DNA of 64,000 bases from Pantoea septica (GTDB taxonomy: Bacteria > Pseudomonadota > Gammaproteobacteria > Enterobacterales > Enterobacteriaceae), in contig NZ_MLJJ01000003.1 of assembly GCF_002095575.1 (NCBI RefSeq), forward strand, positions 124,001 through 188,000, written 5' to 3'. Below, one piece after another: positions 17,626 through 26,696 of this stretch. Numbering within the stretch: the first letter of the stretch is position 1; every line of letters starts with the position of its first letter. The notes under the pieces are model-generated. The model worked only from the letters and a program-made list of their open reading frames with translations, made no database searches and was not told where the DNA came from. The translations under genes and the position numbers were made by a program.

Positions 17626-18498
17626 ATGACGCTGATACTGAGTCGGGACGACTATTTTGCCGCCCCAGGCCTGCCGGTTACGGTGGCTGAACGTATGCCG
17701 CAACCCTCTTTTCCTCCTCACCGGCATGAGTTCAGCGAAATTGTCATCGTCTGGCGCGGCAACGGCCTGCATATCCTCAACGATCGCCCCTGGCTGATTA
17801 CCTGTGGCGACGTCTTCTATATCCGCGACCAGGATTGCCACAGCTACGACAGCGTCAACGATCTGGTGCTTGATAATATTCTTTACTGTCGCGATCGCTT
17901 CGGTCTGGCCCTCGACTGGACACAACTTTTGCCGCCGCAGGGCATCGACGCGCCGGGCTGCTGGCGGCTGACCACGCGCGGCATGGCGCTGGCGCGCGGG
18001 GTAATCAGCCAGCTGGAGCGCGAGAGCCGCAAGAGCGATCCCCTCTCTATTCAGCTGACGGAAGCGCTCTTTTTGCAGCTGGCGTTGATCTTGCGTCGTC
18101 ACGGCTATGCGGCGGATCGCCCCTGGGCGCTGCCGGAAGGCGAACAGCTCGATCTGCTGATGTCGGCGCTGCAGGGCGCGGTAGCACGCCCCTTCGACCT
18201 GGCGGCGTTTTGTCAGCAGAATTCGCTGAACGAACGCGCGCTGAAGCAGCTGTTTCGTCAGCAGACCGGCATGACGGTCGGCCATTACCTGCGTCAGCTA
18301 CAGCTCTGTCAGGCGAAGCATCTGCTGCGCACTCAGGACTGCCTGATCGGCGAAGTGGCGGCGCGCTGCGGTTTCGACGACAGCAACTATTTTTCAGTGG
18401 TGTTTACGCGCGACACCGGCTTGACCCCCAGCGCCTGGCGCCAGCGGTTCGTGCCGCAGCGGACGGGAAGTTCGGCGCAGGACAGAGCGCCGTTCTGA
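17626..18498 (+). CDS. rhaR: AraC-family activator RhaR
   Basis: 290 residues (E. coli 282 or longer by start choice). It activates rhaSR in response to L-rhamnose. The layout is that of RhaS: cupin region [20 protein letters not shown] and C-terminal HTH pair ([10 protein letters not shown], then [20 protein letters not shown]). AGGAG lies before the ATG. Translation follows rhaS in one operon. The C-terminal tail after WRQRF is about 15 residues of low similarity. The stop is followed by a structured dispersed repeat, then convergent rhaT. Confidence 0.95.
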   Translation: MTLILSRDDYFAAPGLPVTVAERMPQPSFPPHRHEFSEIVIVWRGNGLHILNDRPWLITCGDVFYIRDQDCHSYDSVNDLVLDNILYCRDRFGLALDWTQLLPPQGIDAPGCWRLTTRGMALARGVISQLERESRKSDPLSIQLTEALFLQLALILRRHGYAADRPWALPEGEQLDLLMSALQGAVARPFDLAAFCQQNSLNERALKQLFRQQTGMTVGHYLRQLQLCQAKHLLRTQDCLIGEVAARCGFDDSNYFSVVFTRDTGLTPSAWRQRFVPQRTGSSAQDRAPF

Positions 18499-18542
18499 AA
18501 AAGCAGCAGCCGTTCATCTCTCGGGCCGCGCCAAAAGCCTGC

Positions 18543-18655
18543 TGGCGCGGGTGATGTGGCCCAGTCGCAAAAGCGCAAAAAGCGGCATCCTTGCCGGCTC
18601 GTCTGCGCCCCCCTGTCGTGGGACGCTTTGCTCCTCGGGCCTTCTTACCCGCGGG
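18543..18655 (+). repeat. Dispersed structured repeat, copy A
   Basis: Intergenic element in the rhaR/rhaT convergent gap, about 115 bp. It shares long blocks, in the opposite orientation, with 42903-43016: GCGCGGGTGA, AGTCGCAAAAGCGCAAAA (GATCGCAAAGACGCAAAA in copy B), a GGCATCC...GCCGGCTCG block and GGGACGCTTTGCTC. The blocks occur in the same order with matching spacing. It lacks an ORF worth keeping. It does not resemble ERIC or classic REP sequences that I know. Confidence 0.7.
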
Positions 18656-18702
18656 GTAGGTTATTTTCAAACCAGGACCTGCTTGTTTTTCTTCCTGCAG
18701 TC

Positions 18703-19737
18703 TTACGCGGCCATTCCAAGCCCAACGATATTGGCGGCGATAATAATCACCACGCAGCCGATGGAGAGCACGCCGACCGGACGGCGCCCGGCCGATTTCC
18801 ACTCTTTCATCAGCAGCCCCACCAGCCCGCCGCACAGCACGTAGAGGCTCATATGGAGCATCCAGCTGACGTAGTCATACTGCGGCGGAATGCTGGCGTG
18901 GCCCCAGGCGTAGAAGAAAAACTGCAGATACCACATGGTGCCGCCCAGCACCGCAAAGGCGATATTGGCGATCAGCAGCGGCTTCGCCACGGAGAGATCC
19001 CGCCGTAGCGACAGTTCCGGCTTTATCGCCAGGCGGATAAAGCAGAACGCCAGATTGACCAGCGCCCCGCCGCCCATGATCACCACATAGCTTGGCAGCG
19101 CGACGTAGAGCGGATCGATGCCCAGCTGCGCCGCCGCTTCATGCATCGGTTTAGCCGCATCCATCGCGAACGACATGCCCGCTGAAAAGATGCCGCACAT
19201 CACCGCCAGCACCAGCCCTTTCTTGAGGTTGAACTCCTCGGCATTGATCCCCAGCGCGCGCTCCTTCAGCAGGCCGGCGCGCGAAACGATGGCGACGCCC
19301 ACCAGCGCTATGGCGACGCCGAGCAGCGTTAGACGGCCGCCGGTTGAGGCGAACAGCTCGCCGAAGCGTCCCTGGATCAGCGGCGTCATCAGGGTGCCGA
19401 CCACCAGCGTAATGCCGATAGCGATGCCGATCCCCATCGACATGCCGAGATAGCGCATCGTCAGGCCGTAGTTGATATTGCCGATGCCCCACATTGCGCC
19501 GAACAGAAACACCGGCAGCAGCTGTGAGGCGCTAAAGCTGCCGTAATAAGCCCAGAAGTTCGGCAGCAGCACGGCGCTTACCGCCCACGGCAGGATCAGC
19601 CAGGACATAAAGCCGCCGATCGACCACATCGTTTCCCATGACCACTTTTTCACCTGTTTGAACGGCGCGTAGAAACACGCGGCGCTGGCAGCTCCGACGA
19701 GATGCCAGAAGATACCTGCAATAATGGCACTGTTCAT
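18703..19737 (-). CDS. rhaT: L-rhamnose:H+ symporter RhaT
   Basis: 344 residues, the same length as E. coli RhaT, with ten membrane segments of the drug/metabolite transporter superfamily. It imports L-rhamnose with a proton. Almost every block matches ([53 protein letters not shown]). The ATG at 19737 has AAGGA upstream; an in-frame TTG at 19752 is less likely. It converges on rhaSR as in E. coli, where RhaS and CRP activate it. Confidence 0.97.
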   Translation of the reverse strand: MNSAIIAGIFWHLVGAASAACFYAPFKQVKKWSWETMWSIGGFMSWLILPWAVSAVLLPNFWAYYGSFSASQLLPVFLFGAMWGIGNINYGLTMRYLGMSMGIGIAIGITLVVGTLMTPLIQGRFGELFASTGGRLTLLGVAIALVGVAIVSRAGLLKERALGINAEEFNLKKGLVLAVMCGIFSAGMSFAMDAAKPMHEAAAQLGIDPLYVALPSYVVIMGGGALVNLAFCFIRLAIKPELSLRRDLSVAKPLLIANIAFAVLGGTMWYLQFFFYAWGHASIPPQYDYVSWMLHMSLYVLCGGLVGLLMKEWKSAGRRPVGVLSIGCVVIIIAANIVGLGMAA

Positions 19738-20094
19738 TGTTATTCCTTGCATAAGGTTGAGGCCTACAGGAAACCCGGTTCCTGATTAGCAGGCAGTCTA
19801 CGGCGCGCCTGAACGCCTCAGCCTTTGGATGGCTGCCGATTGCAAAGCCGAAATGGCAATATCCGCCAGTTATTCCCTACGCGGATCACAGTTTCGACTT
19901 TGTCGGGCTGACAGCGAGCCAATCCTTTAAGTCTCTTATTATTCAGGATTTTTTTGCAAATTGCTGTGCCGCGCAGCACATTTATCAGCTGGCTGCCGCT
20001 TTTGTCTCGTCCCTGGCAGCAACAGAAAGATCGCTTCACTAATGACGCTTAACGCCGTATAAAACGTAGAAAATCTTCGACAGCCGGAATTGAG
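19738..20094. other. Intergenic region upstream of rhaT
   Basis: 357 bp with no convincing gene. It should hold the rhaT promoter and that of the gene at 20095. TGTGC-CGCGCA-GCACA near 19963-19978 is a weak CRP-like dyad, and TCACA occurs near 19887. I could not place RhaS half-sites with confidence. Confidence 0.4.
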
Positions 20095-20418
20095 ATGACG
20101 GGTAAATGGTTAACGCTGTTCTTAACGCGGACGGTGAGTCGCGTGATGCTGGACGATCTACGCGCCATCCTGCCCGCCAGCGCGCTTAAGATTTTTATTA
20201 ATGGACTGGAAGAGGCGCAGTACGCCACGCTGGAGTGCCAGCAGGCGGAAGAGAACTGCGCGCTGATCGCTTCTGCGCTGGTGGTGTGGCGTCAGCTGGG
20301 CCAGGTGCACAGCATTACCTATAAAAAAGGCGAAGTGCTGCGCGACGTCAGCGACGCCACCCAGTTTCAACTATTTAGCATGCTGAAAACGCACCGCGCG
20401 GTGATGCAGGTCGCCTGA
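20095..20418 (+). CDS. Hypothetical 107-residue protein
   Basis: I do not recognise this protein. It is soluble, mixed alpha/beta and rich in Leu and Ala, with no signal peptide or membrane segment: a short hydrophobic N-terminus (MTGKWLTLFLTR), then DDLRAILPASALKIFINGLEEAQ and a central helix with three cysteines (about residues 44-60). Upstream GGAATTGAG is a modest ribosome-binding site. It stands just before a tiny membrane-protein gene on the same strand with 21 nt between, so they may be co-transcribed. The open frame and codon use resemble its neighbours. Confidence 0.6.
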   Translation: MTGKWLTLFLTRTVSRVMLDDLRAILPASALKIFINGLEEAQYATLECQQAEENCALIASALVVWRQLGQVHSITYKKGEVLRDVSDATQFQLFSMLKTHRAVMQVA

Positions 20419-20439
20419 CGTGGAGATAACGAGGTTTCT

Positions 20440-20538
20440 ATGAGAGTGGGTATTCTGTTTCCGATCGCGATTATCGTCGCTGGCGTCGGCTTTCTGGCAT
20501 GGTTTATCGGCAGCGGACTCGCCATGCCAGGTTCCTGA
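20440..20538 (+). CDS. Small single-span membrane protein, 32 residues
   Basis: An ORF reading MRVGILFPIAIIVAGVGFLA, then WFIGSGLAMPGS and a TGA stop. One hydrophobic helix covers residues 4-24, with an Arg at the cytoplasmic end. GAGG lies six bases before the ATG. It follows the 107-residue gene by 21 nt. Size and composition are like the many small inner-membrane proteins of enterobacteria, but I cannot name it. Confidence 0.65.
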   Translation: MRVGILFPIAIIVAGVGFLAWFIGSGLAMPGS

Positions 20539-20539
20539 G

Positions 20540-20806
20540 CTATCGCAGCTGACTGTCTTTACTGCCGCGGCGGTTGAAGAGCGCGCTGCCCTTCAGCTCT
20601 TTATCATGCTCCTGCTGACACGCCAGGCAGAAGCGAACGCCCGGCACTGCCTCGCGGCGCGCCTGCGGGATCGGCTCGCCGCACTCGTCGCAAAACTTCG
20701 CGCTTTCGCCCTTGCTCATGGTGCCGCGCACGCGCGCAATCTCATCGTTAACCGTACTTTCGATCTGTTCCTGAACGGCGCCGTCTGACGCCCATCCGCT
20801 AGCCAT
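20540..20806 (-). CDS. ybiI: DksA/TraR-type zinc-finger protein YbiI
   Basis: 88 residues, the same length as E. coli YbiI. A four-cysteine zinc finger of the C-x2-C-x17-C-x2-C type is visible (CDECG...FCLACQ), along with the conserved ends MASGWASD and NRRGSKDSQLR. The family resembles the zinc finger of DksA, which works in the RNA polymerase secondary channel, but YbiI has no assigned role. I used the ATG at 20806 (GGAGG upstream) in place of the longer frame to 20914. Its stop is two bases from the stop of the convergent small membrane-protein gene. Confidence 0.92.
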   Translation of the reverse strand: MASGWASDGAVQEQIESTVNDEIARVRGTMSKGESAKFCDECGEPIPQARREAVPGVRFCLACQQEHDKELKGSALFNRRGSKDSQLR

Positions 20807-21046
20807 AACGTCCTCCTTATGCCTCCTTAAAGTGTTGGCCCAAATTCCGTTTTGCGCAACGTAGAGAAGATGTGCGGGCCATCGCCGCTGAATACAACCT
20901 TTTGCCGCCCTCATCGTTCCAATCTGCGTCTGTTTGCCAGCGCCGCGCCGCCTGTGGCAATCAGACTAAGGTGTCCCCTTCCGTTTTGTTTCACGCTGCA
21001 TTTATAGAACATCTTATTAACGTACCAGACATCGGAGATTCGGCAG

Positions 21047-22486
21047 ATGACAACAGAACTCAAACATTATATTAACGGCGAGTTTGTCGCGCACAGCGGA
21101 GACAACTGGATCGAGGTGATCAATCCCGCCACCGAAGCGCTGCTGGCTCGCATACCTGAAGGCTGCGCGCAGGACGCCAGCCGCGCGATTGACGCCGCCG
21201 AAGCGGCGCAGCCGTCATGGGAAGCGCTGCCGGCCGTGGAGCGCGGCGGCTGGCTGCGCAAGCTGGCGGCCGCTATTCGCGATCGCGAGCCGGAACTCAC
21301 CGCCACCATCGTCGCCGAAGGCGGCAAAACCCAGGGGCTGGCGCAGACCGAAGTGCTGTTCACCGCAGATTATCTGGAATATATGGCCGAATGGGCGCGC
21401 CGCTATGAAGGCGAGATCGTCAACAGCGATCGGCCCAATGAAAATATTTTCGTCTTTAAGAAGGCGATCGGCGTCACCACCGGCATTTTGCCGTGGAACT
21501 TCCCTTTCTTCTTAATCGCCCGCAAAGCCGCGCCCGCGCTGATCACCGGCAATACCATCGTGATTAAGCCCAGCGAGCTGACGCCGCTTAATGCCGGCAT
21601 TTTTGCCGAGATCGTGCATCACATTGGCCTGCCGCCGGGCGTGATTAACGTTGTCTATGGCTACGGCCCGGAGATTGGACAGGAGCTGGCCGCAAACGCG
21701 AAGGTTGGCCTGGTCAGCCTGACCGGCAGCGTCGGCGCAGGCGTCGCCACCATGACGGCGGCGGCGAAGAACGTGACTAAAGTGTCGCTGGAGCTGGGCG
21801 GCAAAGCGCCCGCGATCGTGATGGACGATGCCGACGTCGAGCTGGCGGTTAAGGCGATCGTCAGCTCCCGGGTGATCAACAGCGGCCAGGTCTGCAACTG
21901 CGCGGAGCGCGTCTATGTGCAGGAGGGCGTTTACGATCGCTTTATGACTGCGTTAACCGAGGCGTTCAAAGGGGTAACCTTCGGCAATCCGGCGGAGCAG
22001 CGCGATCTGGATATGGGGCCGCTGATTAACGCCGCCGCGCTGGCGCGCGTCGAGAAGAAAGTCGCGGACGCCGTGGCGGCGGGCGGCAAGGTGGTGCTGG
22101 GCGGCAAGCGCGCCGGTGAAAAGGGCTTCTTTTTTCAGCCGACGATCATCGCCGACGTCCGTCAGGATATGGAGATTATGCGCGAGGAGATCTTTGGGCC
22201 GGTGCTGCCGGTGATGACCTTCAAAACGCTGGACGAGGCCATTGCGCTGGCAAACGACTGCGAGTACGGCCTCACCTCCTCTCTCTATACGCGGGATCTG
22301 AATACCACCATGGTGGCGCTGCGTAAGCTGAAGTTCGGCGAAACCTACGTTAACCGCGAGAATTTTGAGGCGATGCAGGGGTTCCATGCAGGCTGGCGCA
22401 AATCGGGCATCGGCGGCGCCGACGGTCGACACGGGCTGGAAGAGTATTTGCAGACGCACGTCGCCTATCTGCAGTTTTCGCTGTGA
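21047..22486 (+). CDS. aldA: Lactaldehyde/glycolaldehyde dehydrogenase AldA
   Basis: 479 residues (E. coli AldA 479). It oxidises L-lactaldehyde from rhamnose or fucose breakdown to L-lactate with NAD+. Visible are the cofactor region LPWNFPFFLIARKAAPAL and IVIKPSE, the general-base Glu in LELGGKAP and the catalytic Cys in SGQVCNCAERVY. Similarity to E. coli AldA runs full length. GGAG precedes the ATG. It sits 1.3 kb beyond rhaT, which makes biological sense because RhaD produces lactaldehyde. In E. coli aldA is unlinked to rha. Confidence 0.94.
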   Translation: MTTELKHYINGEFVAHSGDNWIEVINPATEALLARIPEGCAQDASRAIDAAEAAQPSWEALPAVERGGWLRKLAAAIRDREPELTATIVAEGGKTQGLAQTEVLFTADYLEYMAEWARRYEGEIVNSDRPNENIFVFKKAIGVTTGILPWNFPFFLIARKAAPALITGNTIVIKPSELTPLNAGIFAEIVHHIGLPPGVINVVYGYGPEIGQELAANAKVGLVSLTGSVGAGVATMTAAAKNVTKVSLELGGKAPAIVMDDADVELAVKAIVSSRVINSGQVCNCAERVYVQEGVYDRFMTALTEAFKGVTFGNPAEQRDLDMGPLINAAALARVEKKVADAVAAGGKVVLGGKRAGEKGFFFQPTIIADVRQDMEIMREEIFGPVLPVMTFKTLDEAIALANDCEYGLTSSLYTRDLNTTMVALRKLKFGETYVNRENFEAMQGFHAGWRKSGIGGADGRHGLEEYLQTHVAYLQFSL

Positions 22487-22490
22487 CGAT

Positions 22491-22511
22491 AAGCCGCCCA
22501 CCGGGCGGCTT
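22491..22511 (+). terminator. aldA terminator
   Basis: AAGCCGCCC / GGGCGGCTT with loop ACC, five bases after the stop. The T tract is short. Confidence 0.6.
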
Positions 22512-22571
22512 GCTCGTTCGGGTAAGACGCCATTTTGTGAAGCAGAACAGATAAAAAAGATTGTCGCCATC

Positions 22572-22619
22572 AAAATAAACCCCCATATTCACGAGGGGTA
22601 TTACCCCAGCGTTTATTTT
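22572..22619 (+). promoter_or_regulatory. Structured leader before the 69-residue gene
   Basis: AAAATAAAC (22572-22580) pairs perfectly with GTTTATTTT (22611-22619), ending directly against the AAAAGGAG ribosome-binding site. Inside, GGGG (22595-22598) can pair either with CCCC at 22581-22584 or with CCCC at 22604-22607, so two folds compete. A regulatory function is inferred. Confidence 0.5.
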
Positions 22620-22634
22620 GAAAAGGAGATCAAA

Positions 22635-22844
22635 ATGGCTTTAAGCGATCATGAATACGTCAATTTTTCTGAAGACTATGAGCTTGATTATCATCTACGC
22701 AAGGTGAATAAGCAGCAAACCTCTGGTAATCGCACAACCCTGGGCACGATGGGCGCAGAACTCAAGGCGCGCCTGGGTAAAACCTTCCTGACCCACGCAG
22801 AATTCCATACTTATATCCTGACCCAGCTTCATCGGCTAACCTAA
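22635..22844 (+). CDS. Hypothetical 69-residue protein
   Basis: Small soluble acidic-then-basic protein (MALSDHEYVNFSEDYELDYH..., ending LTHAEFHTYILTQLHRLT). It has no signal peptide or membrane helix, and I do not recognise the family. The ATG at 22635 is well supported by AAAAGGAG eight bases upstream. A hairpin leader and a following stem-loop suggest an independent transcription unit between aldA and the MHS transporter gene. The surrounding leader is AT-rich compared with its neighbours, which could mark a later insertion. Confidence 0.7.
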   Translation: MALSDHEYVNFSEDYELDYHLRKVNKQQTSGNRTTLGTMGAELKARLGKTFLTHAEFHTYILTQLHRLT

Positions 22845-22860
22845 AACCGCAGCGGTTCGC

Positions 22861-22885
22861 CAGGCTGCCCTCGTCGGGCAGCCTG
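22861..22885. terminator. Hairpin between convergent genes
   Basis: CAGGCTGCCC pairs with GGGCAGCCTG (ten perfect pairs, loop TCGTC) between the stops of the 69-residue gene (+) and the MHS transporter gene (-). There is no clear T tract. Confidence 0.55.
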
Positions 22886-22940
22886 ACCGCCATCCTTGAC
22901 GCGAGACCGAGTACGTCCGTCAGGTTGTTGCCGCCTGTTT

Positions 22941-24215
22941 TCACACTACGCGCGACCGGCTGCGCAGCAGCGCAGCAGCGCTCAGCAGCGATACCGCCAT
23001 CAGGTAGTAGCCCGGCGCGAGACTGCTGCCGGTGGCGTTTATCAGCAGCGTGCAGATCAGCGGCGCGAAGCCGCCGAATATCGTCACCGCGACGTTATAG
23101 CTGATCGCCATGCCGCTGGCGCGCGTGCCTGCGGGAAAGAGATCCGCCATCACCGACGGCACGGTGGAAAAGTAGATCGATTTCAGCAGCGCCATCCAGC
23201 CCACCAGCAGCATCAGCGACAGCGCCGAAGTGTGATTCACCATATAGCGGAAGGCGGGATAGATGGTCACCAGCAGCAGCAGCAGCGACCCCCACATCAG
23301 CGGCACGCGCCCTACGCGCTCGGCCCACAGCCCCATCAGCGGCGTCACCAGAGTGAGGATCGCCCCCGCCAGCAGCGTGGCGCTAAAGGCGACGCTGCCC
23401 GGCAGATGCAGCGTTTTGGTGGCATAGGTCGGCACATAGTTCAGCATGTAGTTGACCGCCGTTGAGATCACCATCAGCCCGACCGCCAGCAGCATCAGCT
23501 CTTTCTGACCACCAAACAGCTGCTTCAACGGCGCCGCGCTTTTCTCCTGCTGCGTAAAGCTGGCCGGTTCATGAACGTGGCGGCGGATATAGATCCCTAG
23601 CGGCCCGATCAGCAGACCGAAGGCGAAAGGAATGCGCCAGCCCCAGGACTGAATTTGCGCCTCGCTGAGGATCTGCGTCAGCCCGAGGCCGAAGGCGGAG
23701 GCCATCAGCGTGCTGGCGCCCTGCGTCGCGAACTGCCAGCTGGCGATAAAGGCTTTGCGCTCGGGAAAATGCTCCACCAGAAACGCCGTCGAGCTGCCGA
23801 ACTCGCCGCCCGCCGAAAAGCCCTGAATCAGGCGCGCCAGCATGATCAGCAGCGGCGCCGCCAGCCCGATGGTGCCGTACTCCGGCATAAAGGTGATTAT
23901 CGCCCCGCCCAGCATCATCAGATTGATAGAGAGCAGCAGCGCCTTTTTGCGGCCGTGACGGTCGGCGTAGTTGCCCAGCACCACCGCGCCGAGCGGACGG
24001 ATGAGGAAAGAGACGCCAAAGCTGCCGAAGGTCAGCAGCAGCGACACGGAAGCGTCGCTGGTGGGGAAAAAGGCGTGGGCGATATAGCTGGCGAAGAAGC
24101 CGTAGACCGCAATATCGAACCACTCCAGCGCGTTGCCGATACAGGTGGCGAACAGGGTTTTGTGCAGGCTCGGCTTCGTCTGATCCTGCATTTCTGCTTG
24201 CGTCAGCGTGCTCAT
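22941..24215 (-). CDS. MHS-family MFS proton symporter
   Basis: 424-residue major facilitator of the metabolite:H+ symporter family (relatives: citrate, alpha-ketoglutarate and proline/betaine symporters). The family opening GNALEWFDIAVYGFFASYIA and the loop NYADRHGRKKALLL are present. The ATG at 24215 has GGAGG upstream and overlaps the stop of the M20 peptidase gene (ATGA), so peptidase and transporter are translationally coupled and probably act on the same compound or its hydrolysis product. The substrate is unknown; a dicarboxylate, amino acid or acylated amino acid would fit the partner. Confidence 0.85.
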   Translation of the reverse strand: MSTLTQAEMQDQTKPSLHKTLFATCIGNALEWFDIAVYGFFASYIAHAFFPTSDASVSLLLTFGSFGVSFLIRPLGAVVLGNYADRHGRKKALLLSINLMMLGGAIITFMPEYGTIGLAAPLLIMLARLIQGFSAGGEFGSSTAFLVEHFPERKAFIASWQFATQGASTLMASAFGLGLTQILSEAQIQSWGWRIPFAFGLLIGPLGIYIRRHVHEPASFTQQEKSAAPLKQLFGGQKELMLLAVGLMVISTAVNYMLNYVPTYATKTLHLPGSVAFSATLLAGAILTLVTPLMGLWAERVGRVPLMWGSLLLLLVTIYPAFRYMVNHTSALSLMLLVGWMALLKSIYFSTVPSVMADLFPAGTRASGMAISYNVAVTIFGGFAPLICTLLINATGSSLAPGYYLMAVSLLSAAALLRSRSRVV

Positions 24216-25633
24216 ACGCTCGCCTCCTGGTAAGCCTGCTGCCGCGCCAGCAGCGCCTCGCCCTCTTCGCCCAGCTGCCAGAACAGCCGCGTCATGATCT
24301 GCAGGCCTTCGCGCGCGACGGACTTCAGCATATGCTCGTTGACGCCGTGCTGGCCGCAGGCGGGATAGGAGTGCGGCACCCACAGGGTCGGCAGGCCGAG
24401 GATCTCCGAAAAGACCTCGTTCGGCAGCGAACCGCCCAGGTTAGGCAGGAGCGCCGGTTTTTTGCAGCTGCTGACGGCCAGGTTCTCCAGCGCCCAGGCG
24501 ACCAGCGGGCTTTGCGGATCGAGACGCGTGGCGGGCGAGCCGCGCAAAAACTCGACCTGCACAGCGTCGAATCCGTGTGCACGCAGATGCGCGTCGACGT
24601 GCGCCACCAGGTTTTCCCAGTCGGTGCCCACCACAAAGCGCAGCTGGCACACCGCGGTCGCCTCACCGGGGATCGCGTTCATGGGGCGCGCCGGGTTGCC
24701 GGTCTCGAAGGCCAGCACCTCCAGCGTGTTCCAGCCGTACAAACGTTCCGCCGCCGTCAGGCCCGGTTCGCCCCAGCCGGCGTCCAGCGCCGGATCGCCC
24801 GGCATGCCGCCTACCTCAATATCGCTGAGAATGGCGCGTACGGCCGCGCTCAGCGAGTCCGGCTTCAGCGCCTCGACCTGCAGCACGCCGCGCGCGTTGA
24901 CCAGCGAGGCGATGGCGTTCGCCAGCTGGATGCCGGGATTGCTTAGCAGCCCGCCCCAGTTGCCGGAGTGATAGGCGTTGTCGCGCGCGCGGATGGTGAG
25001 GCGAAAATTGGCCGCGCCGCGCGAGCCGAGAAACAGCGTCGGTCGCGGCGCGCTGACGCGCGGGCCGTCGGAGGCGATAAAGAGGTCGGCGCGCAGCAGC
25101 GCCTGCTGCTGGCGGCATAGCTCGGCCAGACCCGGCGAGCTGATCTCTTCACCCATCTCGAACAGAATCTTGCAGTTAAAGCCGAGACGGCCGCCGCGCG
25201 CCTGGTGAACCTGCTCCAGCGCCGCCAGATTGACGCAGTGCTGGCCTTTATTGTCGGCGCTGCCGCGGCCATACCAGCGATCGCCCTCTTCGGTCAGCTG
25301 CCAGGGCGTCAGGCCGTCGCGCCAGTTTTCATCGTCGCCGAACACCACGTCGCCGTGGCCATAAAGCAGCAGCGTCGGCAGCGTCGCCTCTTCAATACGC
25401 GTCGCCACCAGGAAGGGAGGATTCCCCGCTGCAGGATTGTCGATAAAGTGCAGCGTGAAGCCAAGCGCCGCCAGCTGCGGCGCAATCTCCTGCTGCAAAT
25501 AGTGATTGAGCTCGCCGTCGCGATCCGCCCGCTGACTTTCGGTGGCGCACGCCACGCGACGCGCCAGAAGCCGCTGGAATTCTCCGCTGTCGAAGTAGCG
25601 CATCGCCTGTTGAATCGCCTGTTGTTCCGTCAT
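24212..25633 (-). CDS. M20-family metallopeptidase
   Basis: 473-residue zinc peptidase of the M20 (ArgE/DapE/CPG2) family, dipeptidase-like. Metal and catalytic motifs are YGHGDVV (His ligand and Asp), GRGSADNKGQ (bridging Asp), EMGEEISSPG (catalytic Glu-Glu), SDGPR and a C-terminal His in CGQHGVNEH. A central dimerisation insert lies at about residues 185-330. I used the ATG at 25633 (AAGGCGGGG upstream) instead of the longer frame to 25678. It likely hydrolyses dipeptides or N-acyl amino acids. It is coupled to the MHS transporter gene and divergent from a LysR gene. Confidence 0.88.
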   Translation of the reverse strand: MTEQQAIQQAMRYFDSGEFQRLLARRVACATESQRADRDGELNHYLQQEIAPQLAALGFTLHFIDNPAAGNPPFLVATRIEEATLPTLLLYGHGDVVFGDDENWRDGLTPWQLTEEGDRWYGRGSADNKGQHCVNLAALEQVHQARGGRLGFNCKILFEMGEEISSPGLAELCRQQQALLRADLFIASDGPRVSAPRPTLFLGSRGAANFRLTIRARDNAYHSGNWGGLLSNPGIQLANAIASLVNARGVLQVEALKPDSLSAAVRAILSDIEVGGMPGDPALDAGWGEPGLTAAERLYGWNTLEVLAFETGNPARPMNAIPGEATAVCQLRFVVGTDWENLVAHVDAHLRAHGFDAVQVEFLRGSPATRLDPQSPLVAWALENLAVSSCKKPALLPNLGGSLPNEVFSEILGLPTLWVPHSYPACGQHGVNEHMLKSVAREGLQIMTRLFWQLGEEGEALLARQQAYQEASV

Positions 25634-25787
25634 GTTTGCCCCGCCTTTTTTATTGTGTTGTCGCTCTATCTTTGCCAAAAGGCTGGCGTTGCCACAATTA
25701 TCAATTTATCGACATAGCCTTGCTTTAAAAGCAAAGCTACAATGCCCGATAAAGAAGCATGCACCGCTGGGGTGCAGAGGTGGAGCG

Positions 25788-26696
25788 ATGCTGAGCAGTG
25801 AAATCCGTTATTTCCTCGCCGTGGCCAACAGCGGTTCGCTGAGCGCCGCCAGCGAGCAGCTCTTTGTGGCGGTCTCCGCCATCAGCCGGCAGATCCAGCG
25901 GCTGGAGGCGCATGTGGGCGCGCCGCTGTTCGATCGACACGCGCGCGGCATGGTGCTCAATGAGGCGGGAGAAATTTTTGCCCGTCAGGTACGGCAAAAC
26001 CAGCTGGATATGGAGTATGCGCTGGCGGAGATTAAGGGGCTGAAGGCGATACGCCGCACCCTCATTCGCGTCGCCTGCACTGACGGCATGGCGTTCAGCC
26101 TGCTGCCTGGCCTGCTGGCGGAGTTTCGCGCGCTGAATCCCGGCGTCTATTTTGCGCTTAAGGTCGAGAGCGCGCAGAGCGTAGCGGAGCGCGTGCGCGC
26201 CGGGGAGTGCGACGTGGCGCTGCAGTTTAGCCTTCACCCAGAGCGCGGCGTGGAAGTCACAGGCTCCTGGCCCGCGCCGGTGCTGCTGGCGATGCAGAAG
26301 GATCATCCGCTGGCGCAGCAGCCGGTAACGCTGGAGGCGCTCAGCCACTATCCCATGGCGCTGCCGGAGCAGAACACCACGGTGCGGCAGCTGTTCGATC
26401 TCGCCTGCCAGATGCGCGGCTGCGTGATTGAGCCGGTGCTGACCTGCGACTATTTCGCCACGCTCTATCAGTTTCTGCTCAATACCCCTGAGGCGATCAC
26501 CATCAGCAGCGCTTTTACCCTGATCAACGCAGCGCACGCCCAGCATCTGGTGCTGCGCGAGATGGGCGTCGACCAGCTCAGCCAGCGCACGCTGCAGCTG
26601 CAGCGCGTGTCGGGCCGACAGCGCAACGCGGCGCTGTCGCCCTTTCTCGCCTTTCTCCAGCAGCGTATCAGTGCGATCGCCGCCGGACTGGCCTGA
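25788..26696 (+). CDS. LysR-family regulator beside M20/MHS operon
   Basis: 302 residues with a typical LysR HTH (FLAVANSGSLSAASEQLFVAVSAISRQIQRLE) and an effector-binding domain. The start ATG at 25788 follows GGAG by five bases; the longer upstream frame lacks support. It is divergent from the M20-MHS operon across 154 bp, so that operon is the likely target. Its stop directly abuts the stop of the DppA-like gene on the other strand. The inducer is unknown, probably a peptide-derived metabolite. Confidence 0.85.
   Translation: MLSSEIRYFLAVANSGSLSAASEQLFVAVSAISRQIQRLEAHVGAPLFDRHARGMVLNEAGEIFARQVRQNQLDMEYALAEIKGLKAIRRTLIRVACTDGMAFSLLPGLLAEFRALNPGVYFALKVESAQSVAERVRAGECDVALQFSLHPERGVEVTGSWPAPVLLAMQKDHPLAQQPVTLEALSHYPMALPEQNTTVRQLFDLACQMRGCVIEPVLTCDYFATLYQFLLNTPEAITISSAFTLINAAHAQHLVLREMGVDQLSQRTLQLQRVSGRQRNAALSPFLAFLQQRISAIAAGLA

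Noticed and set aside
24216-24383. 56-codon N-terminal extension of the MHS transporter
   Set aside because: Arg/Ala-rich shadow of the M20 gene; the ATG at 24215 starts the family sequence.
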